DNA of 64,000 bases, taken from Croceimicrobium sp965228705. Lineage in GTDB: Bacteria; Bacteroidota; Bacteroidia; Flavobacteriales; Schleiferiaceae. This document shows positions 8,288 through 17,858 of the stretch, piece after piece (within the stretch, counting starts at the first letter, position 1; each line of letters begins with the position of its first letter). Under the pieces are notes generated by a model. It had not been told where the DNA came from and did no database searches. It worked only from the letters and a program-made list of their open reading frames with translations. Both the position numbers and the translations under genes were made by a program. The DNA lies in NCBI RefSeq assembly GCF_965228705.1, contig NZ_OZ245832.1, forward strand, positions 2,108,001 to 2,172,000. Direction: 5' to 3'.

Positions 8288-9562
8288 TTAGTCTTTTAAA
8301 TGTTCTTTCAACAATTGGCCAAAGCGATACACATCCTCAAAGGAGTTATACAAAGGCACCGGTGCCAAACGGATTACATCGGGCTCACGCCAGTCGGCAA
8401 TTACGCCAGCCTCGCTCAATTTCTTAAAAGCTGCTTTTCCTTTTCCGGGTACCGAAATAGAAATCTGACACCCTCTGCGCTTGGCATCCTTGGGAGTAAT
8501 AATACGTATGTTTTGGCCGCTTTCGCGGGATGCGTCTTCAATAACGCTTTGTAGATAAGCCGTAAGTTTTAGGCTCTTTTCACGAAGGGCGGTCATACCC
8601 ACCTCCTCATAAAGCTCCAAAGAAGCTAATAATGGGGCCATTGCCATTACCGGGGCATTGCTTAATTGCCAGGCTTCCGCGGTGGGAATGGGCACGAAGC
8701 GATCCGGCATTTGGAAGCGGTCTTCTTTACTATGACCCCACCAGCCCTCAAATCGAGGAATATCAGCTTTCCCATGATGCTTCTCATGCACAAAAACACC
8801 CGAAACACCTCCAGGACCTGAGTTTAAATATTTATAACCACACCAGGCGGCAAAGTCTACATTCCACTTATGCAATTCGAGTGGCACATTACCAGCGGCA
8901 TGCGCTAAGTCCCAGCCCACCATGGCTCCGGCCCGCTTTCCTGCATCGGTTATGCGTTCCATATCAAACCACTGTCCGGTATAATAATTCACCCCACCAA
9001 TCATCACTAAAGCCAATTCATCGCGATGGGCATCAATGGCCTCAATAATGCGATCTTCTTCAATCAGCTCCGTTTCTGGATCGGGCATAATTTCAATTAG
9101 ATGCTCCGCCGGATCTAATCCATGGAAACGCAATTGGCTATGTAGGGCATATTGATCACTCGGAAAAGCCTTACCCTCACATAAAATTTTAGTGCGCTTG
9201 CCTTGGGGGTGATAAAAGCTCACCATCATTAAATGCAAGTTTGTCGTGAGGCCGTTCATCGCCACCACTTCACTTTCTTTAGCCCCAACAATACGGGCTA
9301 AGGCTGCACTGAAATTCTCATGATAAGATAACCAGGGACGCTCGGCTTCCAGGTGACCATCTACACCCCAACGAGCCCAATCATCCAATTCCTCCATTAA
9401 AATGGTGCGGGATCTGCGAGCTTGCAAACCCAAGGAGTTACCCGTGAAGTATAAAACCTTATCCGCATCATTTTGCGGGAATAAAAACTGATCGCGATAG
9501 GAGGCTAAGGGATCCCTTGCATCGGCCTGTCGTGCGCCTTCCAAAGTATTGGGGATTGTCAT
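8288..9562 (-). CDS. kynU: Kynureninase
   Basis: A 424-residue fold-type I PLP enzyme that cleaves kynurenine or 3-hydroxykynurenine to (3-hydroxy)anthranilate and alanine. The PLP lysine is in CGYKYLNSGPGG and the aspartate of the cofactor site in GWDLAHAAGN; FTGNSLG near the N-terminus is also family-typical. The length equals the usual size. It is the middle gene of the minus-strand set UbiA-like, kynU, kmo. An exact -7 box 26 bases upstream suggests kynU also has its own promoter. Confidence 0.96.
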   Translation of the reverse strand: MTIPNTLEGARQADARDPLASYRDQFLFPQNDADKVLYFTGNSLGLQARRSRTILMEELDDWARWGVDGHLEAERPWLSYHENFSAALARIVGAKESEVVAMNGLTTNLHLMMVSFYHPQGKRTKILCEGKAFPSDQYALHSQLRFHGLDPAEHLIEIMPDPETELIEEDRIIEAIDAHRDELALVMIGGVNYYTGQWFDMERITDAGKRAGAMVGWDLAHAAGNVPLELHKWNVDFAAWCGYKYLNSGPGGVSGVFVHEKHHGKADIPRFEGWWGHSKEDRFQMPDRFVPIPTAEAWQLSNAPVMAMAPLLASLELYEEVGMTALREKSLKLTAYLQSVIEDASRESGQNIRIITPKDAKRRGCQISISVPGKGKAAFKKLSEAGVIADWREPDVIRLAPVPLYNSFEDVYRFGQLLKEHLKD

Positions 9563-9580
9563 AGTTCTTTTTTAGCGGCT

Positions 9581-9588
9581 CAAAGTTA
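9581..9588 (-). promoter_or_regulatory. -7 promoter box of kynU
   Basis: On the minus strand the sequence is TAACTTTG, an exact TAnnTTTG match 26 bases before the kynU ATG. It overlaps the stop codon of the upstream UbiA-like gene. No -33 TTG was confirmed. Confidence 0.4.
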
Positions 9589-10443
9589 ATAAATGCCCCA
9601 AGCCCATTGGGCTAAGAGCAATAAAATGAAAACGATTATCGGAATGGCTTCCACCCAAAATCCAATGTAGATTTCGGAGCGATTATGCCGAACTTTTCGA
9701 ATGAGATAAGCACCAATTTCCAAACCCACCAGCCAGGCTATTGCCAGTGCAAGAGAGAGGTCCCAAATAAAATAAGCTGCAATAGTCCATAATTGATACA
9801 AGAGCAAAAAGAAATTAGCCAATTGCAAGGAAGCATCTACCCCCATTAACTGCGGAATGGTCTTCATCTTAGACAGATCATAATCCATATCCCGTATATC
9901 AAAAGGTATAGTAAGACCGGCTACCAGGAAAGTGCGAAATAAAAGCTCCAGGTAAAAGTGGAAGGTCCAAATCTGATCCATATGAAGCATGGGCAAGGCA
10001 AAACTCAGCCAGGCCCAGGTAGCTGATATCAGCAAAAGCTTTAACATGGGAATGGTACGCAGGGAAGTAAAATGCCGATTGGGATGCGGAAAGGCCAATG
10101 GGTAAAGAATTGCAACCACTACCGCCGGTGCTAATGCGATCACTAAATCCCAACTGTAAAACCAGCGCAAAACATAGAGGGAGGCAAGGCCCATAAACAG
10201 GCTGTACATTAAAGCCGCGATGGGTTGCTCAAAACCCGCCACTTCCGAGGGCTGCCCACCTGTATTTTGCTGGGCAATTTTCACCCAGCGCATATAGCTA
10301 TAGGCTGAAGAAGTTGCTAACAATAAGAAGAGCGCATAGAGATAAGCCTCCTCGCTCCAAGGGGCAGGAAAACTCATCAAGCTCAAAAGCCCTACTGCCA
10401 GGCCTACCCAGAGATTTGAAGAAATTAAAAATCCCCGCATCAC
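9586..10443 (-). CDS. UbiA-like polytopic membrane protein with an incomplete active site
   Basis: A 285-residue protein with about eight hydrophobic helices. The segment FDIRDMDYD followed by KTIPQLMGV (near residues 185-205) closely resembles the second Asp-rich motif of UbiA prenyltransferases. The first motif, NDxxD with a further Asp in helix 2, is missing: that position reads SSAYSYMRWV. UbiA enzymes move prenyl chains onto quinone or lipid precursors. With one metal site lost it may be inactive, have altered chemistry, or belong to a divergent branch. It ends 24 bases before kynU on the same strand, so it may belong to that operon, but no link to kynurenine metabolism is known to me. 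Confidence 0.65.
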   Translation of the reverse strand: MMRGFLISSNLWVGLAVGLLSLMSFPAPWSEEAYLYALFLLLATSSAYSYMRWVKIAQQNTGGQPSEVAGFEQPIAALMYSLFMGLASLYVLRWFYSWDLVIALAPAVVVAILYPLAFPHPNRHFTSLRTIPMLKLLLISATWAWLSFALPMLHMDQIWTFHFYLELLFRTFLVAGLTIPFDIRDMDYDLSKMKTIPQLMGVDASLQLANFFLLLYQLWTIAAYFIWDLSLALAIAWLVGLEIGAYLIRKVRHNRSEIYIGFWVEAIPIIVFILLLLAQWAWGIY

Positions 10444-10513
10444 TTTTGATCATCGATCACCGGAGGGTTAAAAGATTGTTATAATCCCTAACCAAGAAGC
10501 GACCGTCTATTCT

Positions 10514-10521
10514 TACTTTTG
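10514..10521 (+). promoter_or_regulatory. -7 promoter box of gcvP
   Basis: TACTTTTG, an exact match to TAnnTTTG, starts 40 bases before the gcvP ATG and predicts a leader of about 30 bases. No TTG lies at the usual distance upstream. Confidence 0.45.
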
Positions 10522-10553
10522 CTGCGAATATTGACATTTATTTTCACATTGTT

Positions 10554-13427
10554 ATGAATACGGACACTTTTGCCTATCGCCACATAGGACCACGTGAGGA
10601 GGATCTGTTAGAAATGCTGAAAGTGGTAGGGGTAAAAAACCTTGAGGAATTAATTTCCCAGACCATTCCCGATGACATTCGACTGGAAGAAGATCTGAAT
10701 CTGAGTACAGCGATGACCGAAAATGAATTCCTGAACCACATCCGTGATTTAGCGAGAAAAAATAAGGTCTTTAAGTCTTATATCGGTTTGGGATACCACC
10801 CAACAATTTTGCCGGGTGTTATTCAACGCAATATTTTAGAAAACCCAGGTTGGTATACCGCTTACACCCCCTATCAGGCAGAAATCGCTCAGGGACGTTT
10901 GGAAGCCTTGTTGAATTACCAGACGATGATAAGCGACCTAACCGGATTGCCTATTGCGAATGCCAGTCTTTTAGATGAAGCCACTGCCGCCGCCGAGGCG
11001 ATGTCGATGTTCTACGGAGCACGCAGCCGCGACAAAAAGAAAGCCGGTGCTTCCAAGTTCTTTGTATCCATCCACTGCTTGCATCAAAATATTGAGCTCA
11101 TCAAAACCCGTTCAGAGCCTTTAGGTATTGAATTGGTAATTGGAGATCACCGTGAAGTTAATCTAAGCGATGATTATTTCGGTGCCTTATTGCAGTATCC
11201 AGCTGCCGACGGAGAAATTTTCGAATACGATGCCTTCATGGCGGATGCCGAAAAATTCGATGTTCAAGTAGCCGTTGCTGCGGATATCATGTCTTTGGTT
11301 TTATTAAGCCCTCCCGGAGAATTGGGCGCTAAAGCAGTAGTAGGAACTACTCAGCGATTTGGTATTCCTTTAGGTTTCGGAGGACCCCACGCTGCCTATT
11401 TCGCCACTACCGAAGACTATAAGCGTTTTATCCCCGGTCGTATTATCGGTCAAACCGTAGATCGCGATGGCAATAAAGCCTTACGTATGGCTTTGCAAAC
11501 TCGCGAACAACACATTAAGCGCGATAAGGCTACATCAAATATTTGTACCGCTCAAGTTCTTTTAGCCGTAATGGCCGGAGCCTATGGCGCCTACCATGGC
11601 CCTAAAGGATTAAAGCATATCGCTCAAAAGATTCACTTCCATACGGTAAGCCTCAGTGAAGGTTTAAATCGCTTAGGCTATACTCAGGTAAACCAAAACT
11701 TCTACGATACGCTACGTATTGAATTAGGACAGGTAGACAAGGAAGAGATTCGCAGTCGCGCCATCGCTCGTGAAGTAAATCTCCGCTACATTTCCGCACA
11801 TGAAGTGGGCATCAGCATTAATGAGACCACCAATATGGAGGCGATCGAGGAGATCCTCGAAATTTTTGCTGAAGCCAAAGAGGCCACTGCTCCTAAAATC
11901 AAATTACTGGAAGTAAGTGTTATTCCAGAATCATTAAAGCGCACCAGCAGCTTTATGGAGCAATCGGTTTTCAATCGCTACCACAGCGAAACCGAAATGA
12001 TGCGCTATTTAAAAGCCCTGGAGCGTAAAGACCTTTCCTTAAATCACAGCATGATTTCTTTGGGTAGCTGCACCATGAAGTTGAATGCTGCTACCGAAAT
12101 GTTGCCACTTAGCTGGCCACTTTGGGCAAACATTCACCCCTTTGCACCTACCAATCAAACTTTAGGATACCGCGAATTAATCACTAATCTGGAGCGCGAC
12201 CTCGCAGAAATCACCGGTTTCCATTCCATGAGCATGCAACCCAATAGCGGTGCTCAAGGAGAGTATGCCGGATTAATGGTAATACGCGCATATCACCAAT
12301 CCCGTGGCGACAGCCAACGAGATATTGCCTTAATTCCCAGTTCAGCGCATGGCACCAACCCAGCCTCAGCGGTTATGGCCGGCATGAAGGTGGTTGTGGT
12401 AAAATCAGATGAAGCCGGGAAGATTGATGTGGAAGACCTGCGTGCCAAAGCAGAAAAACACAGTGCAAATCTGGCTGCCTTAATGATTACCTACCCCTCA
12501 ACTCACGGTGTGTTTGAGGAACGTGTACGTGAGATCACGCAGATCATTCATGATAATGGGGGGCAGGTATACATGGATGGCGCCAATATGAATGCCCAGG
12601 TAGGACTCACCAGTCCAGGAGCGATTGGCGCTGATGTTTGCCACTTGAATTTACACAAGACCTTTGCCATCCCACATGGTGGTGGTGGCCCTGGCATGGG
12701 ACCTATCGGTGTAGCCGAGCATTTGGCTTCGTTCTTACCCGGACACCCCTTGGTAAAGACCGGTGGTAAGAATCCCATTTCTCCTGTATCCGCCGCACCT
12801 TATGGTAGTGGATTAATCTTATTGATTAGCTACGGTTACATTAAAATGCTCGGAATGCGGGGCTTAAAAGCCAGCACAGAGTACGCTATTTTAAACGCCA
12901 ATTACCTTAAGGAAAGACTGCATGGTGCTTACGAGGTATTGTACTCCAATGAGAACAATCGAGTGGCCCATGAAATGATTATTGATTGCCGCCCCTTTAA
13001 AAAGGATAGTGGTATAGAAGTAACCGATATTGCCAAGCGCTTAATGGATTATGGCTACCATGCACCTACAGTGAGTTTCCCGGTAGCAGGAACCGTTATG
13101 ATTGAGCCAACGGAGAGTGAGAGCAAACAGGAATTAGATCGCTTCATCGAAGCTATGCTCAGCATACGCCATGAAATGGCAGAAGTGCACAATGGCAATT
13201 TCGACGCAGAAAACAATCCCTTGAAAAACGCCCCTCATACCATGCAGCAATTAACCGCTGATCATTGGAACTTCCCTTATGATCGTAAAACCGCTGCATT
13301 CCCATTGGATTACTTATACCAAAACAAATTCTGGCCTAGCGTTCGCCGGGTAGACGATGCTTATGGTGATCGTAATTTGATTTGTACTTGTGAGCCTATC
13401 GAATCCTATATGGAGGAGGAAGCTTAA
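10554..13427 (+). CDS. gcvP: Glycine decarboxylase, P protein of the glycine cleavage system (fused form)
   Basis: A 957-residue PLP enzyme with both halves in one chain. The N-terminal half starts with the typical TFAYRHIGPREEDL and contains STxxTAQVLL-like and TREQHIKRDKATSN segments; the C-terminal half carries the PLP lysine in HLNLHKTFAIPHGGGG. It decarboxylates glycine and transfers the aminomethyl group to lipoylated GcvH; CO2, ammonia and methylene-THF result overall. The H, T and L proteins are not in this window. It is a single-gene unit with its own -7 box and a clear terminator 34 bases after the stop. Confidence 0.97.
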   Translation: MNTDTFAYRHIGPREEDLLEMLKVVGVKNLEELISQTIPDDIRLEEDLNLSTAMTENEFLNHIRDLARKNKVFKSYIGLGYHPTILPGVIQRNILENPGWYTAYTPYQAEIAQGRLEALLNYQTMISDLTGLPIANASLLDEATAAAEAMSMFYGARSRDKKKAGASKFFVSIHCLHQNIELIKTRSEPLGIELVIGDHREVNLSDDYFGALLQYPAADGEIFEYDAFMADAEKFDVQVAVAADIMSLVLLSPPGELGAKAVVGTTQRFGIPLGFGGPHAAYFATTEDYKRFIPGRIIGQTVDRDGNKALRMALQTREQHIKRDKATSNICTAQVLLAVMAGAYGAYHGPKGLKHIAQKIHFHTVSLSEGLNRLGYTQVNQNFYDTLRIELGQVDKEEIRSRAIAREVNLRYISAHEVGISINETTNMEAIEEILEIFAEAKEATAPKIKLLEVSVIPESLKRTSSFMEQSVFNRYHSETEMMRYLKALERKDLSLNHSMISLGSCTMKLNAATEMLPLSWPLWANIHPFAPTNQTLGYRELITNLERDLAEITGFHSMSMQPNSGAQGEYAGLMVIRAYHQSRGDSQRDIALIPSSAHGTNPASAVMAGMKVVVVKSDEAGKIDVEDLRAKAEKHSANLAALMITYPSTHGVFEERVREITQIIHDNGGQVYMDGANMNAQVGLTSPGAIGADVCHLNLHKTFAIPHGGGGPGMGPIGVAEHLASFLPGHPLVKTGGKNPISPVSAAPYGSGLILLISYGYIKMLGMRGLKASTEYAILNANYLKERLHGAYEVLYSNENNRVAHEMIIDCRPFKKDSGIEVTDIAKRLMDYGYHAPTVSFPVAGTVMIEPTESESKQELDRFIEAMLSIRHEMAEVHNGNFDAENNPLKNAPHTMQQLTADHWNFPYDRKTAAFPLDYLYQNKFWPSVRRVDDAYGDRNLICTCEPIESYMEEEA

Positions 13428-13461
13428 AAAAAGCAGAGAAAATCTGTCTAAATATTAGAAA

Positions 13462-13486
13462 GGGAGCTCAATGGGCTCCCTTTTTT
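13462..13486 (+). terminator. Rho-independent terminator of gcvP
   Basis: GGGAGC and GCTCCC pair around a short loop and are followed by six T. Confidence 0.9.
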
Positions 13487-13487
13487 C

Positions 13488-13517
13488 TTGCTCTAAACCA
13501 TTTGTTTGTTATTTTTG
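13488..13517 (+). promoter_or_regulatory. Full Bacteroidota promoter of the first T9SS cargo gene
   Basis: TTG at 13488-13490 and TATTTTTG at 13510-13517 are 19 bases apart, the ideal spacing for the -33/-7 promoter recognised by the Bacteroidota primary sigma factor. It lies directly after the gcvP terminator and gives a leader of roughly 35 bases. Confidence 0.75.
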
Positions 13518-13558
13518 TTACCCTAGTGTTAATACGTTATAACCCTTAATTCAAGAAC

Positions 13559-15562
13559 ATGAAGAAAACAGCTATCCTATTTCTTAGCTTAACTGCTGCT
13601 ATGGCTGTAAATGCTCAAGGGGTTCCTCAAGTTGAACCTACTATTGAGCCTAACGAAGCTCCAGTTAAGCATGTAAAACGCTCGGCTCAGAATATCGAGT
13701 CCAGCGCCTCCACTACCATTTGGAGTGAAGATTTCGCCAATGGCATTCCAGCCGACTGGAGCCAAAACGGTACTCCAGCCACCGCTCAGTGGGAATACCG
13801 CGGTCCTAGCACTACCCCTAGTAATGCTACTGGATCTCGTGGGTATTATTCAGGAATTAACAATACCCCTCCTACAAATACTCCTATCGCCTCCAGTACA
13901 GTGGCTAACGGGTTTATGATCTTTGATTCCGATTATCTGGACAATGCAAACACTACCAACTTTGCTTCAGGAACCGCTCCTGCACCTCACGTTGGTCGTT
14001 TAATTACCGACACCATCGATTGCTCTAGCTACAGCAATATCGAATTAGCTTTCGAAATGTATGCGCGTCGATTCTATTCTAACTGGTATGTAGCTTTCTC
14101 CATTGACGGTGGTGCTACTTACACTGATACTATTGAATTCTATGGCGACGCTGTGGTTCCAGTAAACGGTGCTACTGCAGACAATGCCCTTGCCCAAGCC
14201 AATGTATCTTCTATCATCGGTGGTCAATCTCAGGTGGTAATGCAGTTCATTTTCGACGGTACTCCTGGTAATACCAACGGTAATGGTTACTACTTCTGGA
14301 TGATCGACGATATCGAATTACGCACGCCTCCAGCTAATCAGTTTACTTTCACTGCTTGGAACGGTGCTCCACCCCAAGATATGATTTACAACAACAATGG
14401 TGCTGAATATCCTAAGTATGGTATCATGAACGTAAATCAAATCGTTCCTGTAAACTTTGATGGTAACTTCATCAACTACGGTACTCAAACTCAAACCAAC
14501 GCTACTTTAGAAGTAGAAATTTGGGATGTAACCGGTACCCCTAGCTTAGTAACTACCATTAGTGCTCCTGGTTGCGCCAACTTAGCTTCAGGTGACACTT
14601 GCGACTACACTAATTTAACTACTCCTACCTGGACTCCTCCAGCACAAGAAGCTAGTTACTTATTAGTATGGAAAGCTGTTTCTGACAGCATCAGCAGCGC
14701 TACCACTACCGCTACTGATACTTTCGCATTCTACGTAAACAACACCCTTTACTCTCCAGACCGTAATGTGGTAGACAACTATGTAGGTACGAACTCAGCG
14801 AACCCAGAGATCATTGCTATGGGTGCGATGTATGACTTGACTAACGAAGATCCTAACAACCCTGGATCAGGATTAATCTACATCGATGGTTTAGATATCA
14901 TGTTGAGCGCATTAACTGACTCTACTGCCGATATCGAGATTGCATTCTACGACACTACTGGATTTGCTTTCAACGCTGGATTCCCAGCCGGAGCTACTGC
15001 TGCATTCCGTAAATCATTCACCTTGAATGGTTCATTGGTTGGAACTAACGCTTACTTCGACTTGAATGATGCTAACGGTAACCCATTAGTATTACCAGCT
15101 CAGCCTTACTTGATGATCATCAACTTCTTCCCTAATGCCAGTGGTGGTGTAATTCGTATCGCGAATGACGCTTCTTTCGATCAGCCTGGATACGCTACTG
15201 TAATGCAGTTAGCTGACGGTAACTGGTATGGTGGATTTACTTCTGACGTACACGAAGGAACCTTCTTACGTTTGAACGTAGCTGAGTACCAGCCTGGTCA
15301 AGGTTTAGAAGAAGAAAATTTTGATGCTTTCACTATGTATCCTAATCCAACTGCAGGTGCTACCAAAATGGAATTTGCAGAAGGTGGAAACTATAGCATC
15401 GAAGTATTAGACATGACGGGCAGCCGCATTATCTCTATCGAAGAGAATGTAAATGCCAATGAAACTATCGAATTCGACATGAGCCAGTACCCAATGGGTG
15501 TTTACATGGTAAATGTGAAAGGCGATCGTTTGAATAAAACTGTGAAGCTTACTGTGAAGTAA
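13559..15562 (+). CDS. T9SS-exported surface protein with choice-of-anchor J-like domain (paralogue 1)
   Basis: A 667-residue secreted protein. Residues 1-19 form a Sec signal ending at AVNAQG. An N-terminal beta-sandwich starts at TIWSEDFANGIPADWSQNG and resembles the choice-of-anchor J / MAM-like lectin fold (to about residue 260). A central beta-rich region follows. The last 80 residues are a type A T9SS sorting domain: it opens with MYPNPTAG, has an IEVLDMTG strand and ends in LNKTVKLTVK. The sorting domain sends the protein through the type IX machinery to the surface or medium. GCT/ACT/GGT codons dominate, which with the consensus promoter suggests high expression. The ligand is unknown. 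It is followed by a terminator and then by a close paralogue. Confidence 0.9.
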   Translation: MKKTAILFLSLTAAMAVNAQGVPQVEPTIEPNEAPVKHVKRSAQNIESSASTTIWSEDFANGIPADWSQNGTPATAQWEYRGPSTTPSNATGSRGYYSGINNTPPTNTPIASSTVANGFMIFDSDYLDNANTTNFASGTAPAPHVGRLITDTIDCSSYSNIELAFEMYARRFYSNWYVAFSIDGGATYTDTIEFYGDAVVPVNGATADNALAQANVSSIIGGQSQVVMQFIFDGTPGNTNGNGYYFWMIDDIELRTPPANQFTFTAWNGAPPQDMIYNNNGAEYPKYGIMNVNQIVPVNFDGNFINYGTQTQTNATLEVEIWDVTGTPSLVTTISAPGCANLASGDTCDYTNLTTPTWTPPAQEASYLLVWKAVSDSISSATTTATDTFAFYVNNTLYSPDRNVVDNYVGTNSANPEIIAMGAMYDLTNEDPNNPGSGLIYIDGLDIMLSALTDSTADIEIAFYDTTGFAFNAGFPAGATAAFRKSFTLNGSLVGTNAYFDLNDANGNPLVLPAQPYLMIINFFPNASGGVIRIANDASFDQPGYATVMQLADGNWYGGFTSDVHEGTFLRLNVAEYQPGQGLEEENFDAFTMYPNPTAGATKMEFAEGGNYSIEVLDMTGSRIISIEENVNANETIEFDMSQYPMGVYMVNVKGDRLNKTVKLTVK

Positions 15563-15583
15563 GAACACAAGTCTTAAGATTTA

Positions 15584-15619
15584 AAATCCCGGTTTGCATC
15601 CTGCAGATCGGGATTTTTT
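15584..15619 (+). terminator. Rho-independent terminator after paralogue 1
   Basis: AAATCCCG pairs with CGGGATTT across a 17-base loop, followed by more T; it lies 22 bases past the stop. Confidence 0.85.
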
Positions 15620-15711
15620 ATTGCCCCTTCTGGCGATAAAGGGCAATTAATGACAAGCAAAGGCTGGCGCTTCCCGCTAATATTGTGGTTTAAATCCCTA
15701 TAAACTATAGT

Positions 15712-17751
15712 ATGAAAAAAGCAGCTATCCTTTTGGGCTCCGTTCTTATCGGCTCAGGTAGCCTTCTGGCTCAGAGTCAAGGAAACAAAGCCCCAATGGC
15801 GATTAAGCCGGCTCTTATTGAAAAACAAGAGCTAAATCGGGAGTACCGCGGGTACAACCAGAACTCTCAAATCGAGAGTGCAGCTACGACTACTACTTTC
15901 TGGAGCGAAGACTTCTCTAATGGCATCCCAGCTAATTGGCAACAAAACGGAAGCACTGCGCTTTCTGCTTGGGAATACCGTGGACCAGGTACTACTCCTA
16001 GCAACACTACCGGTTCTCGTGGAGCCTGGGCCCAAGGTACTGGTCCCATCGTAAGCCCTTCAGCCGGTAATGGATTCGTAATTTTCGATTCTGATTTCTT
16101 GGATAATGCAGGAAGTCAAACCAATCCTGGAAGTGGTGCAGCTCCTGCTCCACACATCGGTCGTTTACTTACCGACACCATCGACCTTAGCGGTGAGACT
16201 GCAGTAGAATTAAGAATCAATTCTTATGCTCGTCAGTTCTTCAGCCGTTACTTCATTGCTTTCAGTAAAGACGCTGGTCAAACCTGGAATGACACCATCG
16301 AGTTATACGATGATCTTGAAGTAAACGAAGATTCAGAAGTTGATGGCGTAGAAACTTTTAACGTTTCGGGTTACATTGGTGGTGAGTCTCAAGCTATGAT
16401 CCAGTTTATCTATGCTGGTAACAAGCCTGGTAACGTTAACGGAACCGGTTACTACTACTGGATGTTAGACGATATCGAATTGCGTTCACTTCCAGAAAAC
16501 GCTTTCCGTTTTACTGAGTTTAATGGTGCTCCTCCCCAGGATATCACCTTTAACGGAGACCCTTCTTACACCAAATACGGTGTTATGAATGACGATCAAA
16601 TTGTTTCTATCAATTTCGATGCTAACGTATACAACTACGGTTCTGTAACTCAAACTAACATTAAGTTAGAAGTTGAGATCTACGACGGTAATGGTGGTCT
16701 TGTAACTACTGTTAGCTCTCCTGCCGGTGCTTCTTTACCTATGTTGGACACCTTAGACTTTAACACCTTAACTACTCCAACCTGGACTCCTCCTGGTGTT
16801 GATGAGTATACTTTCATCTACAAGATTACTTCAGATAGCCTTTCAGTATCTACTACCAATGCTACTGACACAGTGAACTTTAGCGTTCGTGAAAATGGTT
16901 ACGGTGTAGATTGGGGTACTATCGACAACTTCTTCGGTACCACTAGTGCTGTAGGTGATATGGTAGCAGCCGGTACTCGTTACGCTTTAGAAAACGAAGA
17001 TTCTGACAGCACCGGTTCTGGATTAGTATTCTTAGACGGTGTAGATATTTACTTATCTACTCGTACTGACTCTACTGCCGACCTTGAAATCAGTTTATTC
17101 GATACTGCTGGTTTTGCTTTCAACGCTGGTTTCCCAGCTGGAACAACTCCAATTTTCACTCGTACCTATACCTTAAATGCTAACTCTATCGGTGGTTTGA
17201 TCCGTTTCCCATTCAGCACTGTAGACAGCGTTTATGACAATGGTAACTGGACTGAAGTTGACCTTCCCTTAAGCGTTCCTACCGGAACTTACTTTGTGGT
17301 AGTAAACTTCTTCCCTAATGCAACCGACGGTGTTGTACGTATCGCTAACAGCGCTCAGTACTTCCAGCCTTCAGAGTCTGCTATCTTCCAAACTGGCGAT
17401 GGTGACTGGTTCGGTGGCTTCTTGAACTCTACTACTTTCGAAGCTCCAATTATCCGTTTAGCTGTTGCTGATGCGCCACGTTACGACGTAAGCATCTCTG
17501 AAAATGATATCAACCGCTTCAGCGTGTATCCTAACCCAACCAATGGCGAAGGTTCTGTAGCATTCCACCAAGGTGGTACCTACTCTTTAAACCTGATCGA
17601 CATGGTAGGTCGTGTACACTACAGCGATGAAGTAACCGTGAACGAAAACGAGCGTCGCGAATTCAACTTCAACGACTTGAAGCCTGGTGTTTACCTTCTT
17701 CAAATTGAAGGCGAAGGTTTAAACAAAACCATCAAACTTCAGGTTCAATAA
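15712..17751 (+). CDS. T9SS-exported surface protein with choice-of-anchor J-like domain (paralogue 2)
   Basis: A 679-residue secreted protein with the same plan as its neighbour: signal peptide (to about residue 21, SLLAQSQG), an adhesion-like sandwich beginning at TFWSEDFSNGIPANWQQNG, a shared YYYWMLDDIELRSLP strand, a central region with DSTADLEISLFDTAGFAF, and a C-terminal T9SS type A domain opening with VYPNPTNG and ending LNKTIKLQVQ. The two proteins align from end to end, so they arose by tandem duplication. Each gene has its own terminator, so they are probably separate units. No exact -7 box was found upstream. Function unknown; a surface adhesin or matrix protein fits the domain types. 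Confidence 0.9.
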   Translation: MKKAAILLGSVLIGSGSLLAQSQGNKAPMAIKPALIEKQELNREYRGYNQNSQIESAATTTTFWSEDFSNGIPANWQQNGSTALSAWEYRGPGTTPSNTTGSRGAWAQGTGPIVSPSAGNGFVIFDSDFLDNAGSQTNPGSGAAPAPHIGRLLTDTIDLSGETAVELRINSYARQFFSRYFIAFSKDAGQTWNDTIELYDDLEVNEDSEVDGVETFNVSGYIGGESQAMIQFIYAGNKPGNVNGTGYYYWMLDDIELRSLPENAFRFTEFNGAPPQDITFNGDPSYTKYGVMNDDQIVSINFDANVYNYGSVTQTNIKLEVEIYDGNGGLVTTVSSPAGASLPMLDTLDFNTLTTPTWTPPGVDEYTFIYKITSDSLSVSTTNATDTVNFSVRENGYGVDWGTIDNFFGTTSAVGDMVAAGTRYALENEDSDSTGSGLVFLDGVDIYLSTRTDSTADLEISLFDTAGFAFNAGFPAGTTPIFTRTYTLNANSIGGLIRFPFSTVDSVYDNGNWTEVDLPLSVPTGTYFVVVNFFPNATDGVVRIANSAQYFQPSESAIFQTGDGDWFGGFLNSTTFEAPIIRLAVADAPRYDVSISENDINRFSVYPNPTNGEGSVAFHQGGTYSLNLIDMVGRVHYSDEVTVNENERREFNFNDLKPGVYLLQIEGEGLNKTIKLQVQ

Positions 17752-17773
17752 TCTGAAGAAGCTTTAGATTCAG

Positions 17774-17806
17774 AAAGCCGTCTCGGTCAAACCGAGACGG
17801 CTTTTT
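17774..17806 (+). terminator. Very strong terminator after paralogue 2
   Basis: A perfect 14-base stem (AAAGCCGTCTCGGT and its complement) with a 3-base loop, then a T-rich run. On the minus strand the trailing bases are only TTTCTG, so it mainly serves the plus strand. Confidence 0.93.
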
Positions 17807-17858
17807 ATTTTTACAGTAATATGATAGGATTCAAAGCCTGGTTGAGGCTCGATATGAA

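Noticed and set aside
13559..17751. Mobile element or phase-variable repeat explaining the tandem paralogues.
   Set aside because: No transposase, terminal repeats or long identical stretches were seen; the copies have diverged like an old duplication.
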